9,618 nucleotides of DNA from Bacteroidales bacterium (GTDB taxonomy: Bacteria > Bacteroidota > Bacteroidia > Bacteroidales > UBA932). Position 1 is the first letter of the stretch; each line of letters opens with the position of its first letter. Made by a program: the position numbers and the translations under genes. The DNA lies in assembly GCA_016303175.1 (NCBI GenBank), contig JAEDMF010000061.1, positions 1 to 9,618 on the forward strand, read 5' to 3'. Shown here piece by piece: positions 1 to 5,730 of the stretch. The notes beneath the pieces were generated by a model, which was not told the origin of the DNA, searched no databases, and was given only the letters and a program-made list of their open reading frames with translations.

Positions 1-69
1 TGGGTAGGAGAATCGAACTCCTATTGCGAGATTGAGAATCTCGAGTACTAACCGTTATACGAACCCAGC
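1..69 (-). tRNA. tRNA-Glu (anticodon CTC), 3' end cut by window edge
   Basis: Read on the minus strand, the sequence folds as a cloverleaf. The acceptor 5' strand is GCTGGGT (63-69). The D stem GTAT/GTAC encloses AACGGTTA, and the anticodon stem CGAGA/TCTCG encloses the 7-base loop TTCTCAA. A 4-base variable loop follows, then T stem AGGAG/CTCCT around TTCGATT. The anticodon CTC (window 34-36) reads GAG, giving glutamate. The last two acceptor bases, the discriminator and the 3' end lie before base 1, so whether CCA is encoded cannot be seen. The gene is divergent from glmM and has its own promoter at 89-119. Confidence 0.93.
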
Positions 70-88
70 GTTTTATCGTTTGGGATTG

Positions 89-119
89 CAAAGATATAGA
101 CTTTTTTTCAATCTGCAAA
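89..119 (-). promoter_or_regulatory. Bacteroidota-type promoter for tRNA-Glu
   Basis: On the minus strand a -33 box TTTG (116-119) is followed by 19 bases and then a -7 box TATCTTTG (89-96). This is an exact match to the TTTG / TAnnTTTG consensus of the Bacteroidota primary sigma factor. Transcription would start around position 80-83, giving a leader of roughly a dozen bases before the tRNA 5' end at 69. Confidence 0.8.
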
Positions 120-123
120 TTTT

Positions 124-156
124 TTTGTAATTTTTTTTGAAGATTCCTTAACTTTG
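124..156 (+). promoter_or_regulatory. Bacteroidota-type promoter for the glmM gene set
   Basis: A -33 box TTTG (124-127), a 21-base spacer and a -7 box TAACTTTG (149-156) match the Bacteroidota consensus. The expected start is near 161-164, leaving a 5' untranslated region of about 50 bases before the ATG at 214. Its -33 box lies only four bases from that of the divergent tRNA promoter. T-tracts in and around the spacer may add an UP-like or bending effect (inference). Confidence 0.78.
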
Positions 157-175
157 TAGTTCGGGTGTCACCCCT

Positions 176-187
176 CCATTTAAATGG
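176..187. repeat. 12-bp perfect palindrome in the glmM leader
   Basis: CCATTTAAATGG is a perfect palindrome lying between the predicted transcription start and the glmM start codon. It could be an operator half-site pair or simply A/T-rich leader sequence. A neighbouring imperfect dyad, GGGTGTCACCC (163-173), sits at the expected 5' end of the transcript. No known regulator motif is recognised. Confidence 0.4.
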
Positions 188-213
188 CATCCAATATTAT
201 AAAATTGTAGATT

Positions 214-1671
214 ATGACACTTATCAAATCCATTTCCGGCATCCGCGGCACCATAGGCGGAGCCTGTTCCCAAGCCCTGACCCCTGTTGACATAGTAAAA
301 TTCACCTATGCTTATTGCGAGAAGATGAAGGAACGGGGAGGCAGCAAGCGTTTAGGCCGTAAATACAAGGTTGTAGTAGGCAAGGATGCTCGTCTGAGCG
401 GTGAGATGGTGGAAAACTTGGTCGTAGGGACTTTGATAGCCTGCGGCGTGGATGTCATAAAGATAGGATTTGCAAGTACTCCCACCACCGAAATGGCTGT
501 AACCGGTCTCGGGGCTGACGGTGGCATAATAATAACAGCCTCCCATAATCCCAAGCAGTGGAATGCGCTGAAACTCCTCAATGAAAAGGGTGAATTCCTC
601 AATGCGGAGGAGGGCAAGGCAATTTTGGATTGCGCCGCGTCGGAAGATTTTAATTTCTCTCAGGTTGACGAACTGGGTCACGTGAGTGAGGAGGATTATG
701 TGGAGAAACATATCAGAAAGGTGCTCAAACTCGACCTTGTGGATAGGAAGGCCATAAAGAAAGCCAAGTTCAAGGTGGTTGTGGATGCGGTGAACAGTGT
801 AGGAGGAATTATTATGCCTGCCTTGCTCAAGGAGTTGGGGGTCAAGGTGATAAAGCTCAACTGTAAGCCTACGGGCGACTTTGCCCATAATCCGGAACCA
901 CTGCCCGCGAACCTTGTGGAGTTGAGTGAGACCGTGGTCAAGAAAAAGGCTGACCTGGGTATCAGCGTGGACCCTGATGTGGATCGTCTTGCTCTCATCT
1001 GCGAGGATGGAACTCCTTTTGGCGAGGAATATACTCTTGTCAGCGTGGCTGACTATGTTCTAAGCGAGCTGGCTTCCAAGGCTGACAGTAAGCGTAAAAC
1101 CCCCAATCAGCTCTGTGCTCCTCTGCGTTTTGCCGCATCAAGCAATTTGAGCAGTTCGCGTGCCCTGAGGGATGTTGCCGAAAAGTATGGGGCCAAGTAT
1201 GAAGCGGCCGCCGTGGGAGAGGTCAACGTGGTTGCAAAGATGAAGGAGATAGGCGCCGTAATCGGAGGAGAGGGCAATGGAGGTGTAATTTATCCCGAAC
1301 TTCATTATGGCCGGGATGCAATGGTTGGGGTTGCCCTTTTTCTCAGCAATATGGCTCACAAGAAACTCAGCGCAACTGCTCTCAAGGCTACATATCCCGC
1401 ATATTACATTGCCAAGAACAAGATACAGCTTAGCGACAGCGCCCTTATAGATCGCATACTCAAGGCTATGCAGGAGGCTTTCAAGGATGAGGATGTCAAC
1501 ACTATCGACGGAGTGAAGATTTCCTTCGAGAAGACACGCTCGTGGGTGCACCTGCGCCGCAGCAACACCGAGCCTATCATCCGCATATATGCCGAGGCGC
1601 CCACAGAGCAGGAGGCCGAGGCTCTTGCTTCCAGAATAATTACTTTTGCAGACAGCATAATAGCGCAGTAG
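214..1671 (+). CDS. glmM: Phosphoglucosamine mutase (alpha-D-phosphohexomutase family)
   Basis: This enzyme converts glucosamine-6-phosphate to glucosamine-1-phosphate, a cytosolic step toward UDP-GlcNAc for peptidoglycan and lipid A. The 485-residue product has all four phosphohexomutase domains. The phosphoserine loop TASHNP has catalytic Ser110, metal-binding DPDVDR is at 253-258, the sugar loop GEGNGG at 352-357, and the phosphate loop RRSNTEP at 448-454. The ATG at 214 directly precedes the conserved SISGIRGT start of the family. The protein is somewhat longer than the roughly 460 residues I recall for Bacteroides homologues, with extra sequence around 286-308. The GEGNGG loop differs from the GEQSGH/GEMSGH of proteobacterial enzymes and resembles archaeal-type members, so phosphomannomutase or phosphoglucomutase activity is possible. 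It is first in a probable operon; the next gene starts one base after its stop. Confidence 0.88.
   Translation: MTLIKSISGIRGTIGGACSQALTPVDIVKFTYAYCEKMKERGGSKRLGRKYKVVVGKDARLSGEMVENLVVGTLIACGVDVIKIGFASTPTTEMAVTGLGADGGIIITASHNPKQWNALKLLNEKGEFLNAEEGKAILDCAASEDFNFSQVDELGHVSEEDYVEKHIRKVLKLDLVDRKAIKKAKFKVVVDAVNSVGGIIMPALLKELGVKVIKLNCKPTGDFAHNPEPLPANLVELSETVVKKKADLGISVDPDVDRLALICEDGTPFGEEYTLVSVADYVLSELASKADSKRKTPNQLCAPLRFAASSNLSSSRALRDVAEKYGAKYEAAAVGEVNVVAKMKEIGAVIGGEGNGGVIYPELHYGRDAMVGVALFLSNMAHKKLSATALKATYPAYYIAKNKIQLSDSALIDRILKAMQEAFKDEDVNTIDGVKISFEKTRSWVHLRRSNTEPIIRIYAEAPTEQEAEALASRIITFADSIIAQ
1641..1648 (+). promoter_or_regulatory. Possible internal -7 box inside the glmM 3' end
   Basis: TACTTTTG fits the TAnnTTTG consensus and lies 24 bases before the next start codon at 1673. 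The 12 bases TTACTTTTGCAG here are identical to those at the proposed corA promoter. No TTTG is found 19-21 bases upstream, and the bases encode conserved C-terminal glmM sequence, so this is a weak candidate. Confidence 0.22.
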
Positions 1672-1672
1672 C

Positions 1673-2746
1673 ATGTTCTCATTCAGAACTACGCCTCTTG
1701 TTGACCAACTGGACAAAGCCCTCCTCGACGGTAAGGTCGGGTGCTTCTGCACAGCGTCTTGTTGGCGTACGGACCAGAACCGCTATATGTGGGAAATCTT
1801 CAAGCAGAGAGGCAATCTTGCTGCTCTTTTTGTTCCTGGGGAGGCAGAACTCACTCCTGTGACCAACCACATTGAATTCAGCCGGGAAGCTCTGGAAGGT
1901 CTCTCCGCCCTGGTTGTGGAAATCCAGGATGTTGGAGCGCGCTTCTTCAATTATACCAAGGACGTGATGGCCCTGATGGAGACGCTTGCGTCAATGGAGG
2001 AGGCACCTTCATTATATATAGTGGACCACATCAATCCCGCGGGAAGGGTTGTGGAGGGCACTATGCCCGATGTGGACACATCCGTTCCTCTTGAGGCCCA
2101 TACCCCGAGAGTCGCTCATCGCCACGGCCTTACGCTTGGTGAACTTTGTTATCTCTACTATGCTGAAATAGGGGCAAAATATCCCTTGCACGTGATTTCC
2201 GCCCTGGCTACCGAGACCAACAGAGACCTGCTGCCCTGGGCAATAGCCCCCTGCAGCGACATTCCCGGCCTGTTTACCTGCGATTTTTATAGCGGCGGAG
2301 GGCTGTGGAACAACACTAACATTACCCCCGGGATAGGTACGACGCGTCCCTACGAATACATAGGAGCCCCGTTCATTTCCCACGATGGGCCTCAGCCTCC
2401 CGCCGCTCCCGGGGTTTTGCTGCGCCCCTGCAGCTTCACTCCCTCAGCAGGCCGTTACGCGCTCAAGCGTTGCAAGGGCTATCAGCTTCTGCTTCAAGGA
2501 GGTACAGAGTACCATTCTCTGCTCCACACTCTTGATTTGCTGCGTTTCTTTATGGAGACATACCCTGAATTCAGGTTGGAGCAGGGTTTTCAGGAGAAAA
2601 TCGCTGACCAGGCACTGATGGACTACATCTTGGGCAAGACTGAACCGGAGCAGATGAAGCAGTATGTGAAGGAGTCTGAACAGAAGTGGATGCGCAAGGC
2701 AAAGAAATACATATTGTACGAAGATCAACCATACCGAATAAAGTAA
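1673..2746 (+). CDS. Divergent DUF1343 / NamZ-like (GH171) protein, no signal peptide
   Basis: DUF1343 includes NamZ, an exo-beta-N-acetylmuramidase that releases MurNAc from peptidoglycan fragment ends. Family signatures visible in the 357-residue product are EIQDVGARFFNYT (83-95), VVEGTMPD (126-133), HRHGLTLGEL (149-158), and NITPGIGTTRPYEYIGAPF (216-234), followed by the usual helical C-terminal region ending in a basic tail. Two things are odd. There is no signal peptide or lipobox, although family members are often exported. The N-terminal part is also short: where relatives have a TNQ-type strand and a PEHG loop, this protein has CTASCWRTD (26-34) and VPGEAEL (54-60), and about 20 residues before EIQDVG seem missing. 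It may act in the cytosol on recycled muropeptides, bind sugar without cleaving it, or be inactive. Translation is probably coupled to glmM (one-base gap); the ATG at 1673 is the first after the glmM stop. Confidence 0.78.
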   Translation: MFSFRTTPLVDQLDKALLDGKVGCFCTASCWRTDQNRYMWEIFKQRGNLAALFVPGEAELTPVTNHIEFSREALEGLSALVVEIQDVGARFFNYTKDVMALMETLASMEEAPSLYIVDHINPAGRVVEGTMPDVDTSVPLEAHTPRVAHRHGLTLGELCYLYYAEIGAKYPLHVISALATETNRDLLPWAIAPCSDIPGLFTCDFYSGGGLWNNTNITPGIGTTRPYEYIGAPFISHDGPQPPAAPGVLLRPCSFTPSAGRYALKRCKGYQLLLQGGTEYHSLLHTLDLLRFFMETYPEFRLEQGFQEKIADQALMDYILGKTEPEQMKQYVKESEQKWMRKAKKYILYEDQPYRIK

Positions 2747-2763
2747 GTAATCCTCAAATCCTT

Positions 2764-4449
2764 ATGGCAGAAGACAGACAGATAATTTTTTCCATGGTCG
2801 CCCTGAATAAGACCATACGGCAGAATAACAAACAGGTACTCAAGAACATATATCTATCCTTCTTTTATGGGGCCAAGATAGGCATCGTAGGTCTGAACGG
2901 CTCCGGCAAGTCCACCCTTATGAAAATCATCGCAGGGCTGGACAACGACTATCAGGGAGAGGTTGTGTTTTCGCCCGGCTACAGTGTAGGATATCTTGAG
3001 CAGGACCCCTATCTGGACCCCACCAAGACCGTGCGCGAGATAGTCTCCGAGGGTGTGCAGCCCCTTATTGACATATTGAAGGAATACGAGGCAGTGAATG
3101 AGAAATTCGCCCTGCCTGAATACTATGAAGACCCCGATAAGATGCAGAAACTTTTCGACCGTCAGGCCGAATTGCAGGACATCATCGATTCCAAGGACTT
3201 GTGGAACCTGGACAACCGTCTCGAACAGGCTATGGAGGCCCTTCGCTGTCCCGAAGCTGACCAAAGCGCCGAGCATCTCTCAGGTGGTGAAAGACGCAGG
3301 GTTGCTCTGTGCCGCCTGCTGTTGCAGGAGCCCGACGTGCTGCTTCTGGACGAGCCTACCAACCACCTTGATGCCGAATCCATAGATTGGCTCGAGCAGC
3401 ACCTTCAGCAATACAAGGGTACAGTGATAGCGGTTACTCACGACAGGTATTTCCTCGACAACGTGGCTGGCTGGATTCTGGAATTGGACAGAGGCGAGGG
3501 CATACCTTGGAAGGGCAACTACTCCGGCTGGCTCGAGCAGAAGTCCCAGAGGCTGGCGTTGGAGGAGAAGGTGGCCTCCAAGCGCCGCAAGGCTCTGGAA
3601 AGAGAGTTGGAATGGATTCATATGGCACCCAAGGCCCGTCAGGCAAAGGGCAAGGCCCGTTTGAATGCTTATGACCGTATGCTCAATGAAGATGTGAAGC
3701 AAAAGGAAGAGAAACTGGAGATTTTCATACCGAACGGCCCTCGTCTCGGTGAGAAGGTCATACGCGCAACCCATGTGGCCAAGGCCTTCGGCGACAAGTT
3801 GCTTTACGACGATCTGAACTTTGATCTTCCCCGCAACGGCATTGTGGGCGTTGTTGGTCCCAACGGCGCCGGCAAAACCACGCTCTTCCGCCTGATTATG
3901 GGACTGGATACTCCCGATTCGGGTACCTTCGAGGTAGGTGAGACCGTGAAACTTGCGTATGTGGACCAGCAGCACTCCACTATAGACCCTGAGAAGTCCG
4001 TATATCAGGTTGTTTCAAAAGGCAACGACCTCATTATGCTAGGCGGCCGCAGTGTCAATGCAAGGGCATATCTTTCCCGCTTCAATTTTTCCGGGGCTGA
4101 CCAGGAGAAACTCTGCAAAGTACTTTCCGGAGGTGAAAGAAACCGTCTCCAGCTGGCCCTCGCCCTGCTTGAGGAAGGCAACGTGCTTCTGTTGGACGAG
4201 CCAACCAACGATATCGACGTAAACACCATGCGAGCCCTCGAGGAAGGTCTGGAGAACTTTGCCGGCTGTGCCGTCGTAATCAGCCACGACAGATGGTTTC
4301 TCGACCGTATCTGCACCCATATTCTCGCATTTGAGGGTGACTCCAATGTCAGATTCTACGAGGGCAGTTACTCCGATTATGAGGAGGACAAGCTCCGCAG
4401 ACTGGGAAAGACCGAGCCCACCAGAGTCAGATACCGGAAGCTTATGTAG
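2764..4449 (+). CDS. ettA: Energy-dependent translational throttle protein EttA (ABC-F ATPase)
   Basis: EttA is a cytosolic ABC-F protein that binds the ribosomal E site and links elongation to cellular ATP/ADP. The 561-residue product aligns throughout with E. coli EttA as I recall it. The first ATPase domain has Walker A GLNGSGKST (43-51), signature LSGGE (172-176), Walker B LLLDEPTNHLD (193-203, catalytic Glu197) and His226. The arm segment is around 95-140. The inter-domain linker is charged, about 244-325, with the WILELDRGEGIPW segment before it. The second ATPase domain has GPNGAGKTT (365-373), LSGGE (454-458), LLLDEPTNDID (474-484) and His508. No membrane segments are present. I chose ATG 2764, giving MAEDRQIIFSM, because it matches the EttA N-terminus and leaves a 17-base gap after the preceding gene. 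An in-frame ATG at 2686 would overlap that gene by about 60 bases. Confidence 0.94.
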   Translation: MAEDRQIIFSMVALNKTIRQNNKQVLKNIYLSFFYGAKIGIVGLNGSGKSTLMKIIAGLDNDYQGEVVFSPGYSVGYLEQDPYLDPTKTVREIVSEGVQPLIDILKEYEAVNEKFALPEYYEDPDKMQKLFDRQAELQDIIDSKDLWNLDNRLEQAMEALRCPEADQSAEHLSGGERRRVALCRLLLQEPDVLLLDEPTNHLDAESIDWLEQHLQQYKGTVIAVTHDRYFLDNVAGWILELDRGEGIPWKGNYSGWLEQKSQRLALEEKVASKRRKALERELEWIHMAPKARQAKGKARLNAYDRMLNEDVKQKEEKLEIFIPNGPRLGEKVIRATHVAKAFGDKLLYDDLNFDLPRNGIVGVVGPNGAGKTTLFRLIMGLDTPDSGTFEVGETVKLAYVDQQHSTIDPEKSVYQVVSKGNDLIMLGGRSVNARAYLSRFNFSGADQEKLCKVLSGGERNRLQLALALLEEGNVLLLDEPTNDIDVNTMRALEEGLENFAGCAVVISHDRWFLDRICTHILAFEGDSNVRFYEGSYSDYEEDKLRRLGKTEPTRVRYRKLM

Positions 4450-4461
4450 TCTATAGCATAG

Positions 4462-4477
4462 TTCCGCAAGGGCGGAA
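4462..4477 (+). other. Short hairpin after ettA, weak terminator candidate
   Basis: TTCCGC (4462-4467) and GCGGAA (4472-4477) form a 6-bp stem with an AAGG loop, starting 12 bases after the ettA stop. No T-run follows immediately; the nearest T-tract is at 4504-4511. It therefore does not look like a standard intrinsic terminator, though it could act as an mRNA 3'-end stabiliser or attenuator part. Confidence 0.35.
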
Positions 4478-4543
4478 TCGGCTCTCGAGTAGGATACACA
4501 ATATTTTTTTTGCCCGCGGGGAAATTTTTTCAGGGAATTTCCT

Positions 4544-4551
4544 TACTTTTG
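4544..4551 (+). promoter_or_regulatory. Probable corA promoter -7 box
   Basis: TACTTTTG matches TAnnTTTG in an intergenic region 85 bases before corA. The expected -33 position (about 4520-4525) reads GGGAAA rather than TTTG, so the promoter would be one-sided or activator-dependent. The nearest upstream TTTG (4509-4512) is 31 bases away, outside the normal spacing. Confidence 0.5.
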
Positions 4552-4585
4552 CAGGTCAACTTTTGCTTGGCGGCTTTTTGCAGGT
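4547..4585 (+). repeat. Three phased TTTTGC repeats in the corA leader
   Basis: TTTTGC occurs at 4547-4552, 4561-4566 and 4576-4581, at intervals of 14 and 15 bases. The first and third copies extend to the 10-mer TTTTGCAGGT (4547-4556 and 4576-4585). The first copy overlaps the proposed -7 box. These could be repeated regulator sites or slippage-derived leader sequence; the binding partner, if any, is unknown. Confidence 0.45.
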
Positions 4586-4636
4586 AATGTTTACGTTTCG
4601 CTTCTTGCGGAACCAGAATTTTGTACAGGCGAGCTT

Positions 4637-5596
4637 ATGATCCAGATTTTCTACAAATCCAACGGTCAGATGACTGTTTCCTGCTCGAAATCAGATTTTT
4701 CGACAATCACCAGAGAGAATGTTTTATGGATAGACCTTCTCTCCCCTACGGGTGATGAAAAAAGAGCTGCCGAGTCCTTTCTGGACTGTTCTCTCCAGGC
4801 CCGTTCCAAGGCGGAGGAGATTGAGAGTTCTTCCCGTTTCATTGAGACAGAGAAGGGTATTTTCGTGAACACCAACTTCATCATTCCCGGTCCGGACGAC
4901 TATACAATGGAGGCGGTGTCTTTCGTGCTGATAGGCAATATACTCACCTCAATACGCGAGTCCCGTCTGAAATCCTTCACTGACCTCCAGAGGCGTGTAG
5001 AGGCCTTTCCGAAGCAGTACGCCACCGGATACAGCGTTCTGATTTCCCTGCTCGAACAGAGGGTTGACCTGGATGCCGATATGATTGAGCTGATGAGCAA
5101 GGAAATAGCCCAGATGAGCCGCAAACTGAATATGGGCGAGGAACGCATCAATGAGGATATGCTGTTGGACATCAATCAGTTGCAGGAGAATACCATGGTC
5201 GTGAGGGAGAATATAGTGGACAAGCAGCGTATGGTGAGCAGCATGCTTAAGACTACCAAGGTCCCCAAAAGCTTGACCTCCCGTTTCAATACGCTTCTGA
5301 AAGACATAGCTTCCCTTATCAATCATACCAATTTCAACTTCGAGAGGCTGGAATATCTTCAGGATACCGTCCTGGGTCTTGTGAATCTGGAACAGAACAA
5401 AATAATGAAGGTGTTTACCTTCGTGAGCCTCATCCTTATGCCCCCGACTCTCATTGCAAGCTTTTACGGAATGAACGTCCGGCTGCCGGCCATTGCAAGT
5501 GGGGATAGTTTTTGGAACTGGGTGATAATCATAGCTTTGATGCTCTTTTCTGGCCTGCTCTTCTACATTGTCTTCAAGCATAAGAAATTGTTGTAG
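4637..5596 (+). CDS. corA: CorA-family magnesium (divalent cation) channel
   Basis: CorA forms a homopentameric inner-membrane channel for Mg2+ (also Co2+ or Ni2+). The 319-residue product shows the expected plan. A soluble alpha/beta N-terminal domain covers about 1-130. A long helical funnel of coiled-coil character follows (about 135-255, with RINEDMLLDINQLQENTMVV and LVNLEQNKIMKVF). TM1 is about 258-280 and ends in the defining YGMN (277-280). A 12-residue outer loop precedes TM2 at about 293-313, with the basic C-terminal tail KHKKLL. The loop reads VRLPAIASGDSF, lacking the MPEL found after GMN in E. coli and Thermotoga CorA, so ion preference is uncertain. It appears to be a single-gene unit, with a repeat-rich upstream region and a separate promoter for the next gene. 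A weak AGG sits about eight bases before ATG 4637. Confidence 0.92.
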   Translation: MIQIFYKSNGQMTVSCSKSDFSTITRENVLWIDLLSPTGDEKRAAESFLDCSLQARSKAEEIESSSRFIETEKGIFVNTNFIIPGPDDYTMEAVSFVLIGNILTSIRESRLKSFTDLQRRVEAFPKQYATGYSVLISLLEQRVDLDADMIELMSKEIAQMSRKLNMGEERINEDMLLDINQLQENTMVVRENIVDKQRMVSSMLKTTKVPKSLTSRFNTLLKDIASLINHTNFNFERLEYLQDTVLGLVNLEQNKIMKVFTFVSLILMPPTLIASFYGMNVRLPAIASGDSFWNWVIIIALMLFSGLLFYIVFKHKKLL

Positions 5597-5601
5597 GATT
5601 T

Positions 5602-5633
5602 TTTGGCTTGTCCGAAAATTCTGACTACCTTTG
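5602..5633 (+). promoter_or_regulatory. Strong Bacteroidota-type promoter for rpsA
   Basis: A -33 box TTTG (5602-5605), a 20-base spacer and a -7 box TACCTTTG (5626-5633) match the consensus exactly. Transcription should start near 5638-5641, giving a leader of about 90 bases before the rpsA ATG. The promoter starts six bases after the corA stop, and no intrinsic terminator separates them. Confidence 0.82.
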
Positions 5634-5640
5634 CAACCCC

Positions 5641-5690
5641 TCGTATGCGTGTATGCGCCTGCCCGGCAGGAGCAGTATGCCCGGGGTCAG
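5641..5690 (+). promoter_or_regulatory. GC-rich structured 5' leader of rpsA
   Basis: The leader contains a tandem 8-mer (GTATGCGT/GTATGCGC, 5643-5658) and a dyad CCTGCC-C-GGCAGG (5658-5670). A second CCCGG-containing segment at 5679-5685 could pair alternatively with 5662-5666. It is much more GC-rich than the other leaders here, while the 40 bases just before the start codon are A/T-rich and likely unpaired. S1 represses its own mRNA in E. coli; a similar role here is inference only. Confidence 0.4.
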
Positions 5691-5730
5691 AACATAAAGT
5701 TTAACGTATTAATCATTGAAGCAATCAATT

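Larger units (their letters stand above)
4461..4613. repeat. 10-bp inverted repeat spanning the ettA-corA intergenic region
   Basis: GTTCCGCAAG at 4461-4470 and CTTGCGGAAC at 4604-4613 are exact reverse complements, 133 bases apart. The left arm can also form a local hairpin with 4472-4477, so the two pairings exclude each other. The right arm ends 23 bases before the corA start codon. The left arm lies upstream of the proposed corA promoter, so the long-range pairing would exist only in transcripts reading through from ettA. Confidence 0.5.

Noticed and set aside
352..888. Minus-strand open frame of 178 codons inside glmM
   Set aside because: It lies wholly within a conserved phosphohexomutase gene, shows no recognisable domain, and has no promoter or start context of its own.
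2686..2763. In-frame upstream ATG extending ettA by 26 residues
   Set aside because: The extension would overlap the preceding gene and has no counterpart in EttA proteins. The MAEDRQIIFSM start at 2764 matches the family.
3280..3975. Minus-strand open frame of 231 codons inside ettA
   Set aside because: It is antisense to conserved ABC-F motifs. Long shadows are expected opposite a biased coding sequence, and its protein resembles nothing I recognise.
4462..4511. Intrinsic terminator after ettA
   Set aside because: The hairpin at 4462-4477 and the T-run at 4504-4511 are separated by 26 bases, too far for a standard intrinsic terminator.
4949..5581. Minus-strand open frame of 210 codons inside corA
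   Set aside because: It overlaps the entire helical and membrane part of corA, is His-rich and low in recognisable structure, and is a typical antisense shadow.
5716..5730. TTG start extending rpsA by five residues
   Set aside because: The ATG at 5731 with A/T-rich upstream sequence is a better start, and the five added residues have no visible support.
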